Origin: Pseudisothecium myosuroides
Lineage: Eukaryota > Streptophyta > Bryopsida > Hypnales > Lembophyllaceae
Reading direction: 5' to 3'
Length of the DNA stretch: 64,000 nucleotides
NCBI GenBank assembly: GCA_951799445.1
Contig: OX637289.1
Coordinates: forward strand, 10,569,321-10,633,320
The notes under the pieces are model-generated. The model saw only the letters and a program-made list of their open reading frames with translations. It was not told where the DNA came from and made no database searches. The stretch's first letter is position 1, and each line of letters begins with the position of its first letter. The position numbers were made by a program, and so were the translations under genes. Below are positions 12,717-25,725 of the stretch, in pieces.

Positions 12717-14199
12717 GCTATCGAAATGTCTTGAAACTTGTTGGAGCATCCTGTTAACATAAAAAAACAAGTTTGATTTTTAGTAAGATTTTACTACAGC
12801 TTAATTTATTTCTAGGAATTTCCTATCGAATATTTTGACAACTAATTGTTCGGAAAATCATCTTTTACAAGTCAAAAATTCCAATTTTATTTTTGGAACC
12901 TTCCATAGAAATCCATAAAAGATGTGCAAGCTCATATTTTTTCTTTGCACATTTGAAGAAGGAGGATGGAATCCTGCTTCCTCTTTAAGGCATTGATAAT
13001 CAAAGAATTTTTCACATCGGGAAGAATCTTGGCAAATTGATTTTGCCATCAAGTCTCTAACGTGAATTCAACCTTAGATCACTGTCCTTCAACATTAGAT
13101 TCCGTCCACCGGTTTGTCTTGAGGTGATAACTCTTGCAGGCTAACAATTGGGGTTTCGCTATTTCTTTAGTACAATGAAAAAACTGAAATCTATCATTGA
13201 AAATTGACTTAAGAATCTCACAATGGTTCCCTCAGACCTATTTATCCAAACTTAGCCGCATGCATGGTAGATTTAGGCCATTTTAGGCAACTTTACTCAA
13301 AATCCTTCAATTTCCACTAATTCCCGGTTTCTAACTTATTTACAAGTGGGTTTTGGGATGCTTCTAGGTACAACATTCTATTTCAAATCAAATGCTACAT
13401 TGGCATGTGACATACAAATTTTGGTTTTATACTCTTTTTGGGGCTTTTTGTATATAATTCTAACTTAAATTGCGAAAAATGAAAAAAAAACTATAAATCC
13501 CAAGTGTCGAATTGGGAGCTCACAATTGGCCATCCATTTTTCTTCCATAACTCTATCGATATCTCCTACTTAGAATTGAAATCCTTCAAAATCGAAAAAA
13601 ACAGGAAACAAGCTTCACTTTCTGTTTCAATAACTTATTCAAATCTAAATAAAACACGAAACTATTTCAAAAGAAGAAAAATAAAAAAATAAGATCCCTC
13701 TATCAACAAATGGAGGAGATAAAATTCTTACCAAAGCAAAATCAGTTGCCAAGTCAAATACTTAATTGGCTAAAATAGATTCTCCCTCCTTATTCGGCAT
13801 GTATTTGAGCGCCATTGAACTCGCCAAGCATTAATGGCTTGCTACTTGGCAATGCTATCAAGATAATGCAGGAAAATTATACAACCAACTAACTACCTAA
13901 GATAAGGCTATGGGGCATAACATTCAATAGTTATTACAAACACTACATGTATCTTTCCGGAGTCCTCATCCACAAAATTCAACAACACATTATGAAAAAC
14001 AAAGTAAGCTTCAATACCAATGTCATTTGACCATCTACCATTAAAAAAAATTTAATGCCGAAATAAAGAGAGTGTTTCATTGACACTTGTGGGAATGAAG
14101 GGTGGAGATTTCATTTTTATAATGAAATCCATTTTCTATCATGAATCCTCAAAGGATATGGGATAATTGTGAAAATCAGAGCTTGACCACTCATTGTCA
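12717..14199. other. AT-rich intergenic DNA
   Basis: No gene or bounded element was recognised. Short open frames near 12,858-13,052 (minus) and 13,504-13,692 (plus) are unconvincing. Confidence 0.4.
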
Positions 14200-14565
14200 A
14201 AACATAGAAATTATGTTAAAAGTAGATTTTTAAACCTCATTTAGCCATAGTAGAATAATATATATTTTTTTAAATTTATCATAAAAAAGTTGGTAAATCA
14301 AGCTAAATTTCATCTCAAAAAATCCGTTTGTAAATTTGAACCTCTAATCAAAAGTTATGGACAAAATTCAAAGGAGATGTTTGAAAACGTCAAAGAAAAT
14401 GTCCCTTCCAAACCCTGAAATTTGTCCATAACTTTTGATTGGAGGCTTGAAATATCAAAAAAAAATTTAGAGATGAATTTTAACTTGATTTTCCAAATTT
14501 TCTTAGTTCAAAGTTCTTTGAAAACAATTATTCAATCATTAGGGGAGATTTGAGGGCAATAGAGG
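14200..14565. repeat. Dispersed repeat with internal inverted arms
   Basis: A block near 14,345-14,375 containing CCTCTAATCAAAAGTTATGG is inverted near 14,420-14,455. Related sequence occurs at about 39,411-39,610, including a TTGTCCATAA block and a phrase about CTACTATGCCTAAATGA. This points to a dispersed non-coding repeat family whose ends I could not fix. Confidence 0.45.
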
Positions 14566-14587
14566 GCCGTTTCAACCCAATTCCCCT

Positions 14588-14975
14588 TGTTGGGAACTGT
14601 TGTACATAGTTAGAATATTATAATAATAAAAAAATAAAAAAATAAAAAATAAAATTCTATAATTTTTTAATTAAAAAATAATAATATAAATATATGATGT
14701 AGCACTTTTTGTGACACATCAGATTGAGGATGTGGCAGAGTTCCTAGTCTAGGAACAAGCTGAGAATTCATGGTTTTCTTTTGCCCCCGAATTTCTTCTA
14801 ATGTATGCTTAAATAAGGTCTGAATTTCTACTTCAAATGCAATTCATACTTTTGACTTAACTATGAGCGGTTGAGCTCTTACAATTCTAATTTACATATT
14901 CCACATTGTTTGCTCTACTTCCTACCACCCCATATATATAAAGAGATTGTCTTCCCAAATTTAAATACAATCAAT
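14588..14975. repeat. Dispersed repeat, possibly LTR-like
   Basis: The sequence around CTTTTGACTTAACTATGAG, followed by CCTACCACCCCAT and a TATATA-containing box at about 14,850-14,975, recurs at about 41,600-41,733. A TATA-like box and a TGTTGG start near 14,588 hint at a solo LTR. However, no matching CA end, target duplication or retroelement coding region was found. Confidence 0.35.
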
Positions 14976-15787
14976 GAATGACTTTCACAAATGAGGTAGT
15001 TCATTGAATTCACTTTGGTAGTGTTATATATTTGCTAGATAGTGCTCAAAGATCTACAAAACTGGAAGATTCTAACTTACATAACAACTTGCAATGTCAG
15101 AGAGTTATAAAACGTCCTAAACTTTTTTCTAGTAAACATCACTCATAACCCTTGCCAACTCTGCAACCACATAGGTTCGGCGATTATGAAGAAATGTTGG
15201 TTTGAACACTTACTCAAAAAATCACTTAGCCTACCATTGCGCAAGATATTAAACCAATCCCACAATGTGAGCCCAGCAAGGTGAAAATGCAGGATTTAGG
15301 AAGTAAATGTAATAAAAAGCCCCCTATTGTGTGTTGTTTTTGTCCTATAATAGTCATATTCTTCTCTAATTTGGGGCCTTTGATTGCAAATTTGAATTCA
15401 AAATTTACAAAAAATTCATGTATGAAAAATAAAAAATTCTTGAATTTTCCCTCAAGATAAAATTCCTAAGTTTTCACCTCGCTGGTCTCACTTTGTGTGA
15501 CAGGTTTAACGTCCTCCTACCATTGCAGCAAAGAATGTTTATTAAGTCCTGCTGTGAATATACCTTAAGAACATCGCCACCCATTCCACGGAAACAAGGC
15601 TGGGGAAATGGGTTGGCCCGTGCCCCGGTAGCTCCCAGGTTGCTTCCTTCTCCATTCATTTATAGGGAAGAAAACACACCAAAAGAAGACAAATGAATGC
15701 ATTCTTGACTTGTCATAACAAAGAGCCAATCAAAATTCGAATTGAATAAAAAAAGATAAGTGATGGCCCACAACCCAAGTAAATTCA
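14976..15787. other. AT-rich intergenic DNA
   Basis: No gene is seen. A somewhat GC-richer patch near 15,480-15,660 has short open frames on both strands, without recognisable protein similarity. Confidence 0.35.
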
Positions 15788-16714
15788 TTAACCCCTAAAG
15801 GACCAAGGCCTTTTTTCTGCCCATAAACACTGAAAACTACAATTTCTATAGCAAACAGTAAAAAAAATTGAAAAATATTTTTTTGCACATCTATCCATAG
15901 GATCTTACACCTAACTAGTATGAGAATGTATGGAAAAAATTTCAGAATTTTTGACCGCATAGATTGCAAGATATTTACGTTTAAAATAGAAAAAATAAGT
16001 TTTTCAGCACATTGCGGGATTAGACTTTTTGACTTTGAACATTTTTAACTTAAAATTTTTGCACTATAGAGTTTTGAGCTTTAAATCTTTAAAGTGAAGA
16101 GTTGAGTTGAGAATCTAGGAAAAAAAAATTCAAAAAAACTTAATTATCATTCTTAAAAAAATTCTTAAGTAGAAGTAGGTACGAGATAGAAGGAAAATCT
16201 AAAATATTAATATATTTTAGACGGAATTAAAATGCACTAATCCCAACGGTGAGATTGTTCTACCAAGTAAATTAGGCCATAAAAAAAATTCAAAAATTCA
16301 AAAAATTGCATTCAAAAATGAATCCTAGAAGTTATTTTTTCAAAAAGATGCTCTAATTGCCCGAAAAACAAGAATGTCCATAACTTTCTCAGAACAAATC
16401 CAAATGAAATGAATAAAAGCTTTCCAGATAGACAAAAATATAATCTATGAGAAAAAAAATATTAAAGAAAAATTCAAATTTCTGTCCATTTTTTTTTTGC
16501 TGCCCGGGTTGCCCCCCGTTCCCTGTTTTGAACTTATTTGGTCATAACTTTTGTTCCCGGGCACCAATTGTGAAAAAAATTATATTCCCACAAAGCTTAT
16601 CAGTTTTTCTATCTCCAAAAAAGTTTTAAAAAATCACGACAAAATTTCAGCCCGTAGGTACTTGCCCGAAAACGCGTTTGTCCCCCGAATGGACAACGGT
16701 CCTTTAGGGGTTAA
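15788..16714. mobile_element. TTAA-bounded element, type copy (927 bp)
   Basis: It begins TTAACCCCTAAAGGACCAAG and ends with the inverted TTAACCCCTAAAGGACC. The interior is shared with copies at 53,524 and 56,468: TTTTTGACCGCA near 15,950, AATCCCAACGGTGAGATTGT near 16,230, GCCCGGGTTGCC near 16,503 and CCCGTAGGTAC near 16,650. There is no transposase. A second inverted end (TTTAGGGGTTAA) follows 254 bp later at 16,957-16,968, after a GC-rich spacer. It may be a nested or composite remnant. Confidence 0.75.
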
Positions 16715-16968
16715 TGATTTGGAGGAATTAAAAACAAACCAGACAACATCAAGCCTGGGTCAAAGCGTGGCGGGGACGGGGAGTTAGTGTTGAGAGAGCT
16801 CATTTTGGAGTGACCGGTCTTATTTTGTCCCTCCCCGAGTCCACGGTGGCTCACTTTTCCTTGGCCGACCCCGCCCAAGCCCTGTCCCCGTGAATGGGTG
16901 GCGATGCTTAAGGGGGTCAATCCTCCCTGGCCATACACAAAGGGTACTCGAGGGACTTTAGGGGTTAA

Positions 16969-19567
16969 AATAGCCCTGCTCCTGGTAAGTAGCTTCACTC
17001 TAAATATTTTAGTTATGTTTTAGTTATATTGCCGCAATTAGCGGGGAAACGATCATGTACCGAGAGGCGCCGGCCAGCCCAGAACGCCACCACGTGTCAC
17101 CAGCAGGGGTCCCTTTCCCCAAACCTGGGACTGATCCATTGCATGGGGCACGAGCCACGAGCGAGTCATCGACGGTTCGATCATCGCCACCGCACGAAGC
17201 CCACCCACATCGTGAGGCGCATGTCGTAGCATCTTGCCACGACGCCAACGCAATCAATCTCTGCCGCAACGAACGCACCTCGGTCGAAGATTCTCAGCGT
17301 TTTGTAAAATTTCCAGTCCACTTTGATTGCGACACGTAGCAAATTTCTTTGAATTTGAATTCTCACAGAGTTCAGTTGCAAATCTTCTGATCTCCCTCAT
17401 GGCGTCAACTTCAATAATTTCATCCATAACGTGCTCAGTATTTTATTTCGAAGTCTCTGTTTTCGCAGTCAACAGCAGTTGCAAATACTGTACTGCCAGC
17501 AAGCTGCGCTTTTCCTTCGATCGTTGCGACTTTGGAAGTTTCTGGACTGGGTCAGTTCGAGATTTGTCGCGGTTATATATGTTGGGAAGTTTGAAGGTCA
17601 GTTTGTAAAACATAGTGTTCTTGGCGTTCTGGTAGTCGCTGGTCTTGTCGGTCTTAAGAGCGATCATACAGTATTCCTTTTTAGTGTGGGTCCATTGATT
17701 TGCAGCACTCTGGGATTCAGATTCTTTTTTCGAACCAGTGTTGGAAAGTTTTAGCTGTGCGCGTGGTTCACAGATTTTTGAGTTAAGCTTACAACTGATC
17801 GAAGCTTAATTAGCAGCAGCACCAGTTTGATCGACATTTTGTCCCTTACAGTTGCAGATCGAACTTAGTCTGTGAAACGTCCTCAATACTGTGAAAGTGA
17901 AACTGGTCTAAGTGAACTTTTAATTACCTTGACTCTCTGTAACTTTGCATTTCGTTATTTCTGTGAGTGTCGATCGATCGTCCCGAGTCTACCAAGCGTC
18001 AGGGAGTTGTATACATTGAAGGAAGATATTGTGGTTCTGGAGAAACCAAGACTCGTCAGGTGTGATTGCATTGAGTGGCTTCGCCAAACAATGGCGAGTT
18101 CGGCAATACTCAAATTGCAGAAGTGTGATGCGAGGCACTGATGGTGGGGTGGGGTGCCAGTGAGCCGATCGAGGAGAGATAAAAAGCTGCTGCGGTTTCG
18201 ACTTCAATCTTCAACTGCATTCACATTATTGTATCCGTTGCGAAGCACCGCATTCTTTAGGGTATTATGCTTGTCCCCATTTTACACAAAAGTGCTATAA
18301 ACCAGTTGTCCCTGACTTCTCCATAATGCTAGCTCTTGATCCCTCAGCTCGTCAGGCTCTTGATCCTGGCTTGAGCTGTAGTTGCTTTCGGCAGCTCTGG
18401 CCATATTTTAATTTGTTTCCCTATTGAGTGACCTTAATGGCCGCACAAGAATCTGTTTCACTGCTGTTGCTAATCTTCTAACTGTTTCGCTGTTGCTCTG
18501 TTTTCTGAGTGACGACTTTGCTGCGTTTGCTCTGTTTTCGATGAGGATTTTAGATGACGATTTCGTATGAAGACGTTTTTATTAGGGATCCTTGGACCGA
18601 GCTGACAATGAGTATATGCAGCTTCTGCCTTTTCCAAGTCACGCGTGTACCTCGATCCACGTTTGAGTGGCACCGCATAAATTTAGGTCAAAATGTGGTC
18701 AATGGATCGGTCATCAGAGGTTTAGTTTCGTCTGCTTGAGTAAAGTTAATGGTCTCTACGCAGAACAGAGTCATCATGCCTGTTGGTAATATTTCTGTAG
18801 TCATAATGTCTCTGTAGGCTTGACTGTTGCGCATTTCTATGCTTGCGGCTACGGAAATGTTACCAACAAATCAGTAACTCTGTTAACATAATGATCCTCC
18901 TATTTACGTGAAATAGGGTATTGCGGTTCCGGAATCTGAAGTCAACGAATCGAACCTCTCATATTGTTTTTGATCTGAGTATCTGATTAGCTTAGGCTGT
19001 AGGGAGGCATGCTTTGATGGGATTAATAACGTGCTAATCGGAATTGTGCTTGGGAATGTACGGCACAGAAGATCGAGGGTGGTTTTGAATTGATACCAGA
19101 TAGGCATTCCATAATGACTACCAAATTCCAAGGACAATGCTCGTACCGTCATGAACAGTGATCCACTTGGCATGCTCTCCTTGCCCCTGGTCCTTGCTTC
19201 AACCAATCTCGAGTGGACACTGGGAGAGGCAGTTCTTGCGTGGTAATAGCGTCTAAGTCGTTATGTTTGACAGCTCTGTCTGTTCTGATGGCGATTTAGG
19301 GTACATTGGGCCACCTACACCTGGGCAACCACGCCAGCAATCGATCGATCAGTCGACCGTTGAGATCGATGCAGACAATCCTCATGCTCTTTATATGTTC
19401 TTGCCTGTCATATTCAACTCCTCCTCGATCTTGAATGTTCTCCCATTCTCAGTCTCATTCTCCCTCACATCGCTGGTGCCGATCGATAATTGCGTGTCAT
19501 CATGTCTGCTCTGGTTCCAGGGTCACGAGAGTGGATTCTGCTCTTCGAGTATCGCTCCAGTAAACTC
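16969..19567 (+). promoter_or_regulatory. GC-rich promoter and leader region of the GH31 gene
   Basis: Base composition rises sharply at about 17,040 and stays mixed up to the GH31 start codon, unlike the repeats to the left. CACGTGTC at 17,091 is a G-box/ABRE-type core. TTATATAT near 17,573 and GATAAAAA near 18,179 are TATA-like. Many short open frames occur on both strands, but none resembles a known protein. The stretch could be promoter plus a long, possibly spliced 5' UTR, or could hide an unrecognised gene. It is read as regulatory by position only. Confidence 0.4.
18782..18870. repeat. Imperfect hairpin in the GH31 leader region
   Basis: GTTGGTAATATTTCTGTAG at about 18,782-18,800 pairs with CTACGGAAATGTTACCAAC at about 18,852-18,870, with two mismatches and a 51-base loop. 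It may be a MITE remnant or an RNA hairpin. No target duplication was established. Confidence 0.5.
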
Positions 19568-22500
19568 ATGAAGTCGGGCATGGCCATTATGCCCGTGTTT
19601 AGAGTAGCATGGCTGCTTCTTCTGTTTTTTCTGCCGGTCACGGTGAACGCAACGGAGGAGCTCAGCGCTGGTTACCGTGTCACTGATATTAACGAACTCG
19701 CCGATGGGAGCGGCATTGTCGCTCACTTGAAGCTCATCAGTGGGAGTGAGACCTACGGACCTGACTTGGAAGACCTCAAGCTCTCTGCCAGGTACGTAAG
19801 ACCGGCTCTATCTCAGATCGAATTTCAAACTTCGTAAAATGAGATTTCAATGGTGTGGACAATGATGTGGACAATGATGTGTGTTGAACTCAAAGCTCTC
19901 TCCCATCTCCCCCACTTGAATATGTAGTTATGGCATTACATTGAATCGATTCTCAATTTTGCCCTGCATTCGCTAGTCCTCTTGTTAGCCTGCATTATAA
20001 TCGCCACTTCGAGTCCTCAGTTTCAATCTCAAGTTAAGGTCTCACACGTAACCATTGATGCAGAATGTCTTTCTTGAGCAGGTTTTCTGATCAAGTTGGA
20101 TTGATTTGGTTTCAGGTATGAGGACGGTGGTCGCGTGCATGTCCACATAACAGACGCGTACCGCCCGCGCTGGGAGCTGCCGGACTCTCTCCTTCCGCGT
20201 GATCGGATCCACCACGTCCTCGCAGGGCAATCCACGAGCGCAATCCTCCTCCCAGACGGCTCCTATACACTCCCAGACGCCCATTCCACCTCCCACCCGC
20301 TGCGAATCTCCTGGACAACAAACCCTTTCAGCTTCGCCATCATCCGCATAGCGAACAATGAGGTCCTGTTCAACTCTTTGCCGGAGCCGAAGGAGAATAC
20401 CTTCCATCCCATGGTGTTCAAGGACCAGTACCTGGAAATCTCCACGCGCTTGCCCTCAAACTCGCACCTTTACGGACTGGGCGAATCCACGAGGACAGAA
20501 GGCATGCGACTCTCCCCAGGGCGGACGTACACGCTGTGGGCGACGGACATCGGCAGCTGGAACGAGGACATCCCGCTCTACAGCACGTTCCCGTTTTGGA
20601 TGGAGGTTCGGAAGGGCGGGCAAGCGCATGGGGTGCTGTTGCTGAACACGAATGGCATGGATGTCGAGTACTGCAAGCTCGGGGGGGATGCGCTCACTTT
20701 CAAGCTGCTGGGAGGGGTGTTCGACTTCTACTTCTTCGCGGGGACGTCGCCGTTGGAGGTTTTGGAGCAGTACACGAGGCTCGTGGGCCGGCCGGCCGCC
20801 ATGCCTTACTGGTCTCTCGGTACGTTTCGATCTCAATTAGGTTAAGAATACTTGATATTTTTATTAGAATGTAAGTGAAAATTTGGACATTCGATCTACT
20901 TCTTCGCTTGAAAAACTTGCAAGTATTGGTCGAAATCAATATGTAGGTGTGCGCTTTCTTTGGGAGCCTCCTCAATTGGCTAGGTCTCACTAGAGAACAC
21001 ACTCTGGGTTCTACAAGAGCTGAATTCTTGTATTATATCACTGAACAAGATCAAAATATTGTATTACTGAATTTCATTGATTTGGATTAATTTCCTTGCA
21101 AGTGGGAGGTTTGTAGATTACTTGACGAAATTGCAGACAGTCTCATATTTCCATTCCAAGATATACTAGTGGCCATAGACATTTAGCCAAGTCGACCTGC
21201 TTTAGATGCAACTTGCTACTTAATTGGTGCCAACCGAGTCAGTTGGAAGAGATGGGTTGCTGTTGCGCACTGGGTCAGTCAGTAGGAGACGGGATCAGGC
21301 TTAGTATTCGAATTCTCTGATTACATGTTGTATTGATTGGTTTGGTTAAATTGACGGAAATCTGGTCTTGCCAGGTTTTCATCAGTCTCGGTATGGGTAC
21401 AAGAATGTCGAAGAGCTGGAGACGGTGATGGCCAAGTATGAGGCGATCAATTTCCCTGTGGAGTCCGTCTGGTCTGATATCGATCACATGGACGCATACA
21501 AAGATTTCACCCTACATCCGGAGCATTATCCTGAGGAGAAATTGCGGAACTTCGTGCAAGGTCTGCACGACAAGGATCAGAAGTTCATCATGATCCTCGA
21601 CCCAGGTATTAGTCGAAAGCTTCTCAGTTTAATTACATCATGAAAGCTACATTTTAATGAACATGCCAGTTACCAAGGGGTTTTTCCGTGGGGAAAAAAA
21701 CATTTATCCAACCAGAATGTCGATTTTTGACAAAATTCTACACTCAAGATTACACACGATTGAGAAGAAAAATGCAGTTTCTTTTATGAGATCTGTTGGA
21801 TTAGTTGCTTGTAATGACTACTACCCTGTCAGTACTGCACATCCCTTTAAATCCTGAAAATCTGTCATGTTTTGCCACATCTGATAGGACAACTTCCGCT
21901 TGTTAAATTGTGAACACATGGAAGTCCAGTTCGAAGCTCATTTAATTTCTCCTTCGTGTCAGTCTCATCAGAGTGGTTGGGGCTAGTGTATTGCAAATGG
22001 ATTGACTCGAATTAGCTAGCTGGTTGTGGCTTATGATTTCTAGTTTTCTTGTGTTTTAAATTGGTGGAAGGCTGGAAGCTTACAATGCTAGGATTAATTG
22101 CTCTACAGGAATCAAAATAGACGAGACCTATGGGACATATGCACGAGGGCATGACCTCGACGTGTACATGAAAAACGGAACCGGTGATGGCTACTACATT
22201 GCGCAGGTGTGGCCTGGATTCACCCACATTCCCGACTTTTTGCACCCCAATGCGGTGGACTGGTGGACGAAAGAGCTGGAGGAGTTTTACAAGCTGGTGC
22301 CATATGATGGCCTGTGGCTGGACATGAACGAGCCGGCAAATTTCTGCAGTGGCCCCAACTGTTACTACGACCCGGCGGTGCCGTGCGACGTCATTGACGT
22401 TTGTTGCATGACTTGCAACAACGATCCCGATCGGCTCACCCGGTGGGACAATCCCCCGTACCAAATCAATGGCTATGGGTCGCACAAGCCGCTATACAAG

Positions 22501-24283
22501 AACACCGTGGCCATGACGGCGCAACACCACGATGGCTCCCGGATGTATGACACTCACAACATCTACGGCATGGCGGAAGGCCTCGCCACCTACAGGGCCT
22601 TGAAAAGGGTAACTATATGCTAATCCCCATACTCCCTACTCTGCTTGGCTGTTAAAAGGAATAATATTGAATAATTCGCTCATGTAAATTAAGTTGCATG
22701 TCTGTGGTTGGGAATACCACCCTGTTTTTTTCCTCCTTCCCGACTTAACATTCCAATCGACCGTATGCAAAATCATTTTCAGAGTATACTTTCAACTTCA
22801 TTTTCAAACACTATGAAAGATTCTTGCTCATATGTTATCGCAAGGCCTAGTTCCACATCTGGTTAATTACTGTTTATTAAAAACACGGGACTGGGCTAAG
22901 TGGTGACACGATGTGTAGAGTCAATGTATACGTCACAGGATCAATTGCCTCCCCACTCTCACTTGGCTTTCTGAACGGGCTGCTGAAGTCAAAGTCGAAA
23001 TGTTAGAAATGCGCACTTTATTGTGCATTTTTAACGGATTAGATGCAAGATTTCGATGCTATCGACATGAAAAAGTGTGAAAAATTCAGCTATGTGAGTT
23101 CTGTAATTTGGATGTGCAGATGACCAACAAGCGCCCATTTGTATTAGCCCGCTCCTGCTTCATCGGCTCCGGCGCCCACGCCGCCCATTGGACGGGCGAC
23201 AACGGCGCAACCTGGAACGACTTGAAATACTCCATAGCAAGCCTCCTCAACTCCGGCCTCTTCGGCATCCCAATGGTCGGCGCGGACATCTGCGGCTTCT
23301 ACTTCGAAACCAACGAGGAGCTTTGCAACCGCTGGTCGCAACTCGGCGCCTTCTACCCTTTCGCTCGCTCTCACTCCGACATCCACACCGGCCCCCAAGA
23401 GATTTACCTTTGGAGCTCCGTCACCTCCACCGCCACCAACGTCTTCCACTGGCGCTACCGTCTCCTCCCTTTCTTCTATACGCTTCTCTACGAAGCCCAT
23501 CAAACAGGCGCCCCTCTTGCTCGGCCCCTCTTCTTCCACTATCCAGAAGACAACGCCACTTGGACGATCGACAACCAGTTCCTCCTTGGCAACAATCTTC
23601 TCGTTTCTCCTGTACTCGAGCCTGGAAAAAGCTCAGTCAAAGCTTATTTTCCGAAAGGTATTTGGTACAACCTCTTCGACCCTTCGAATATGATCCGGGC
23701 TGTGGACCACGGCGTCTGGGAGGAGCTTCCTGCCCCCATGGACACCATCAACGTGCATGTTCGCCAGGGATCCATTCTCCCCATGCAGGAATTTGCAATG
23801 ACAACGTCCATGGCGAGGAAAACGCCATTCTCATTGCTGGTGGCGTTTTCACCAGCTTCTGACTTCGCAGAGTTTTGCGCTGCGCCTTATTCGATCGTGT
23901 GCCAGGGGAGTGACCGGGAGTACGCCACTGGGCATCTATATCTTGACGATGATACGCAACCCGACATGGTGGTTGCAGCAGGACAAGGTTCTTATGTGAA
24001 GTTGGAGGCGATTCGGACTGATGGACATTACGTCCTGAGATCGATTGTTTCTCAGCCGGAGTATGCCTTGTTGCAAGGGCTGGTGATCAATACTGTGTCG
24101 GTGCTAGGGGTCCAGTCGCAGCCGTTCAGTGTGCGTGTGAATGGGCGTCTTGCAGCTGTACAAGTGACGGTGGATGCGAATGCTTCACGGATGGAGCTTC
24201 AGGGGTTGAGTCTGCTGGTTGGGGAAGACTTTGAGCTGGTCTGGAATACCATGCCGAATGGCAGCAGTGCCCATCCCAGCTAG
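19568..24283 (+). CDS. Secreted GH31 alpha-glucosidase/alpha-xylosidase, five exons
   Basis: Exons 19,568-19,791, 20,116-20,819, 21,375-21,605, 22,109-22,608 and 23,120-24,283 join in phase to 940 residues, normal for plant GH31 enzymes. The start MKSGMAIMPVFRVAW opens a signal peptide (hydrophobic LLLLFFLPV, likely cut after VNA), so it acts in the apoplast or secretory route. Motifs in order are GYRV, VHITDAYRPRWELP, AHGVLLLNTNGMDV, PYWSLGFHQSRYGY, DIDHM (about 344), WLDMNEPANF with nucleophile Asp458, and HWTGDN with acid/base Asp580. The enzyme removes terminal alpha-linked glucose or xylose. A role on xyloglucan (XYL1-like) or on malto-oligosaccharides cannot be told from sequence alone. 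An upstream in-frame ATG at 19,490 is less likely because it would bury the signal peptide. Exons are markedly GC-rich. All catalytic motifs are intact. Confidence 0.93.
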
Positions 24284-24525
24284 CTAGTGTACGAACTTTC
24301 GTTCCATTAATTTTGTGTACCATAGTTTCATTTGCTCGGTTATTCCATTGTGAGCGAGCGAGCTCTCCTGGACCCCCAGTTGGGCATTGTTGTGGGAGCA
24401 GCCTGCTGCTCAATTTGAGGAGGTAAGTGAGTTTCATAGTCGGTTGGTGACTCTTATTGACAGACCGTCGACACGGATACACAGACTTGTAGTCATGGCT
24501 GCGGAGGCGTGGCTTTAGATTGAGA

Positions 24526-24531
24526 AATAAA
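24526..24531 (+). terminator. Candidate polyadenylation signal of the GH31 gene
   Basis: An AATAAA lies about 240 bp after the GH31 stop codon, just before composition falls to AT-rich intergenic DNA. This is consistent with a near-upstream polyadenylation element. Confidence 0.45.
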
Positions 24532-25368
24532 GATCTTCAGGGACAATTTTTCCATTGAGAAGCACCAATTTTAGCGGGACGTTTTTTGATGCTGCAATTT
24601 GAGGTTAATCCTGAAGCGCTCTTACGTCCATATTCTACGATGAACGGAGGGCTTGCAAGTGTCCAACGAACTTCTCATTCATCCAATGTTATACTTGAAT
24701 GTTGGAAAGATAACCTTCCTTTATGACCAGTTCATGAAATTGTGGTGAATGATATTTTTGTACAAAGATAGGAGTTGAAGCATGCCAAAATTCAAAAAAG
24801 GATCAAGGCGTTTGGGGGTTGAAGTAAGTATTAGGAAGTTAGGGATTCTCTAAATAGCCACTTTGGCATTGATGGGATCTACATTGATGTTACATTGATG
24901 TTATAGGCGCTTTGCTAGAGAAAATGATGAATTTTTTTTGCATATTGGCAATTGCTTCATATGAATTTACATGCAAAGGATATAATATAAACTAGCTTGT
25001 AACAAGCAAAAGATCAGTCATAGACATTTAGGGAATGACTCATTAAAGTCTTGCATTAACCTATGAAATATTTTTCAAAAAATGAGATTTGGACTACATT
25101 AGGTCGAATTAGTGGCTACAACCAATGTTTTGGATGATGGTGATGAAGTGATTAGTGATTATAGGAGGAACTTCCTCCTTTTGAGTTTAAATTCATCACA
25201 AGAAATGATTTTTTTAGGCCTTTATAGAATGATTTACCATAATACATTTTAGAAGCACAATGGCTTGGTTATAAATCTTCAAAGGTAAAAGTTTAGGAGG
25301 GTATTAGTGTGACCAAAATGTGTTCAAAATCCATTTAATGCATACCAAAAAAAAGATATTAGTTCATC
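24532..25368. other. AT-rich intergenic DNA
   Basis: No gene or bounded element was recognised in this stretch. Confidence 0.4.
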
Positions 25369-25725
25369 ATTAGAGAAAAATTGAACCCTTTAGAGGGCTG
25401 CTAGAATGTGACAAACCAAGCTATTAAAAGCTTGGTCTATCACACCAAGCTGACTGCTGCGGTGAGCAATCAGCTTTCGCGATTTTTTTTTTTTTTAAAT
25501 TTAATAATTTTTTTAAGATTTATATATATATATATATATATATATTTATTTATTTATTTTTTTAAAATTTTTACTCGTAGTTTTCGTGTCCTGCGCCACT
25601 GTTGCAACAGAAACTGCTACGTGGAAATAGGGGAAAAACTAATTTTTTTGGAAAAAAAAAGTAAATTTCAGGGTCCCTCAGAGGGCTGTGGAGCAGCCCT
25701 CCGGAGGGCCCAGATTTTCTCTAAT
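25369..25725. mobile_element. TIR element of 357 bp with TA microsatellite
   Basis: The left end reads ATTAGAGAAAAATTGAACCC, continuing to GAGGGCTGC. The right end inverts to ATTAGAGAAAATCTGGGCCC, continuing to GAGGGCTGC, giving terminal repeats of about 33 bp. The interior holds a (TA)n run with ATTT repeats near 25,518-25,560. The superfamily is not clear and no target duplication was fixed. Confidence 0.65.

Noticed and set aside
17024..17381. Overlapping ORFs on both strands upstream of GH31
   Set aside because: Several frames are open at once because of GC-rich composition; none resembles a protein and none splices obviously to GH31.
20042..20874. Long open frames on the other strand and other frames across GH31 exon 2
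   Set aside because: They are shadows of a GC-rich exon. Only the plus frame 20,116-20,819 matches GH31 motifs and splices in phase.
23144..23862. Minus frame 23,144-23,539 and plus frame 23,188-23,862
   Set aside because: They overlap GH31 exon 5 and have skewed, low-complexity composition typical of antisense or shifted frames in GC-rich coding DNA.
25515..25560. TA/ATTT microsatellite as a feature of its own
   Set aside because: It is a simple-sequence run inside the TIR element at 25,369-25,725 and has no separate meaning.
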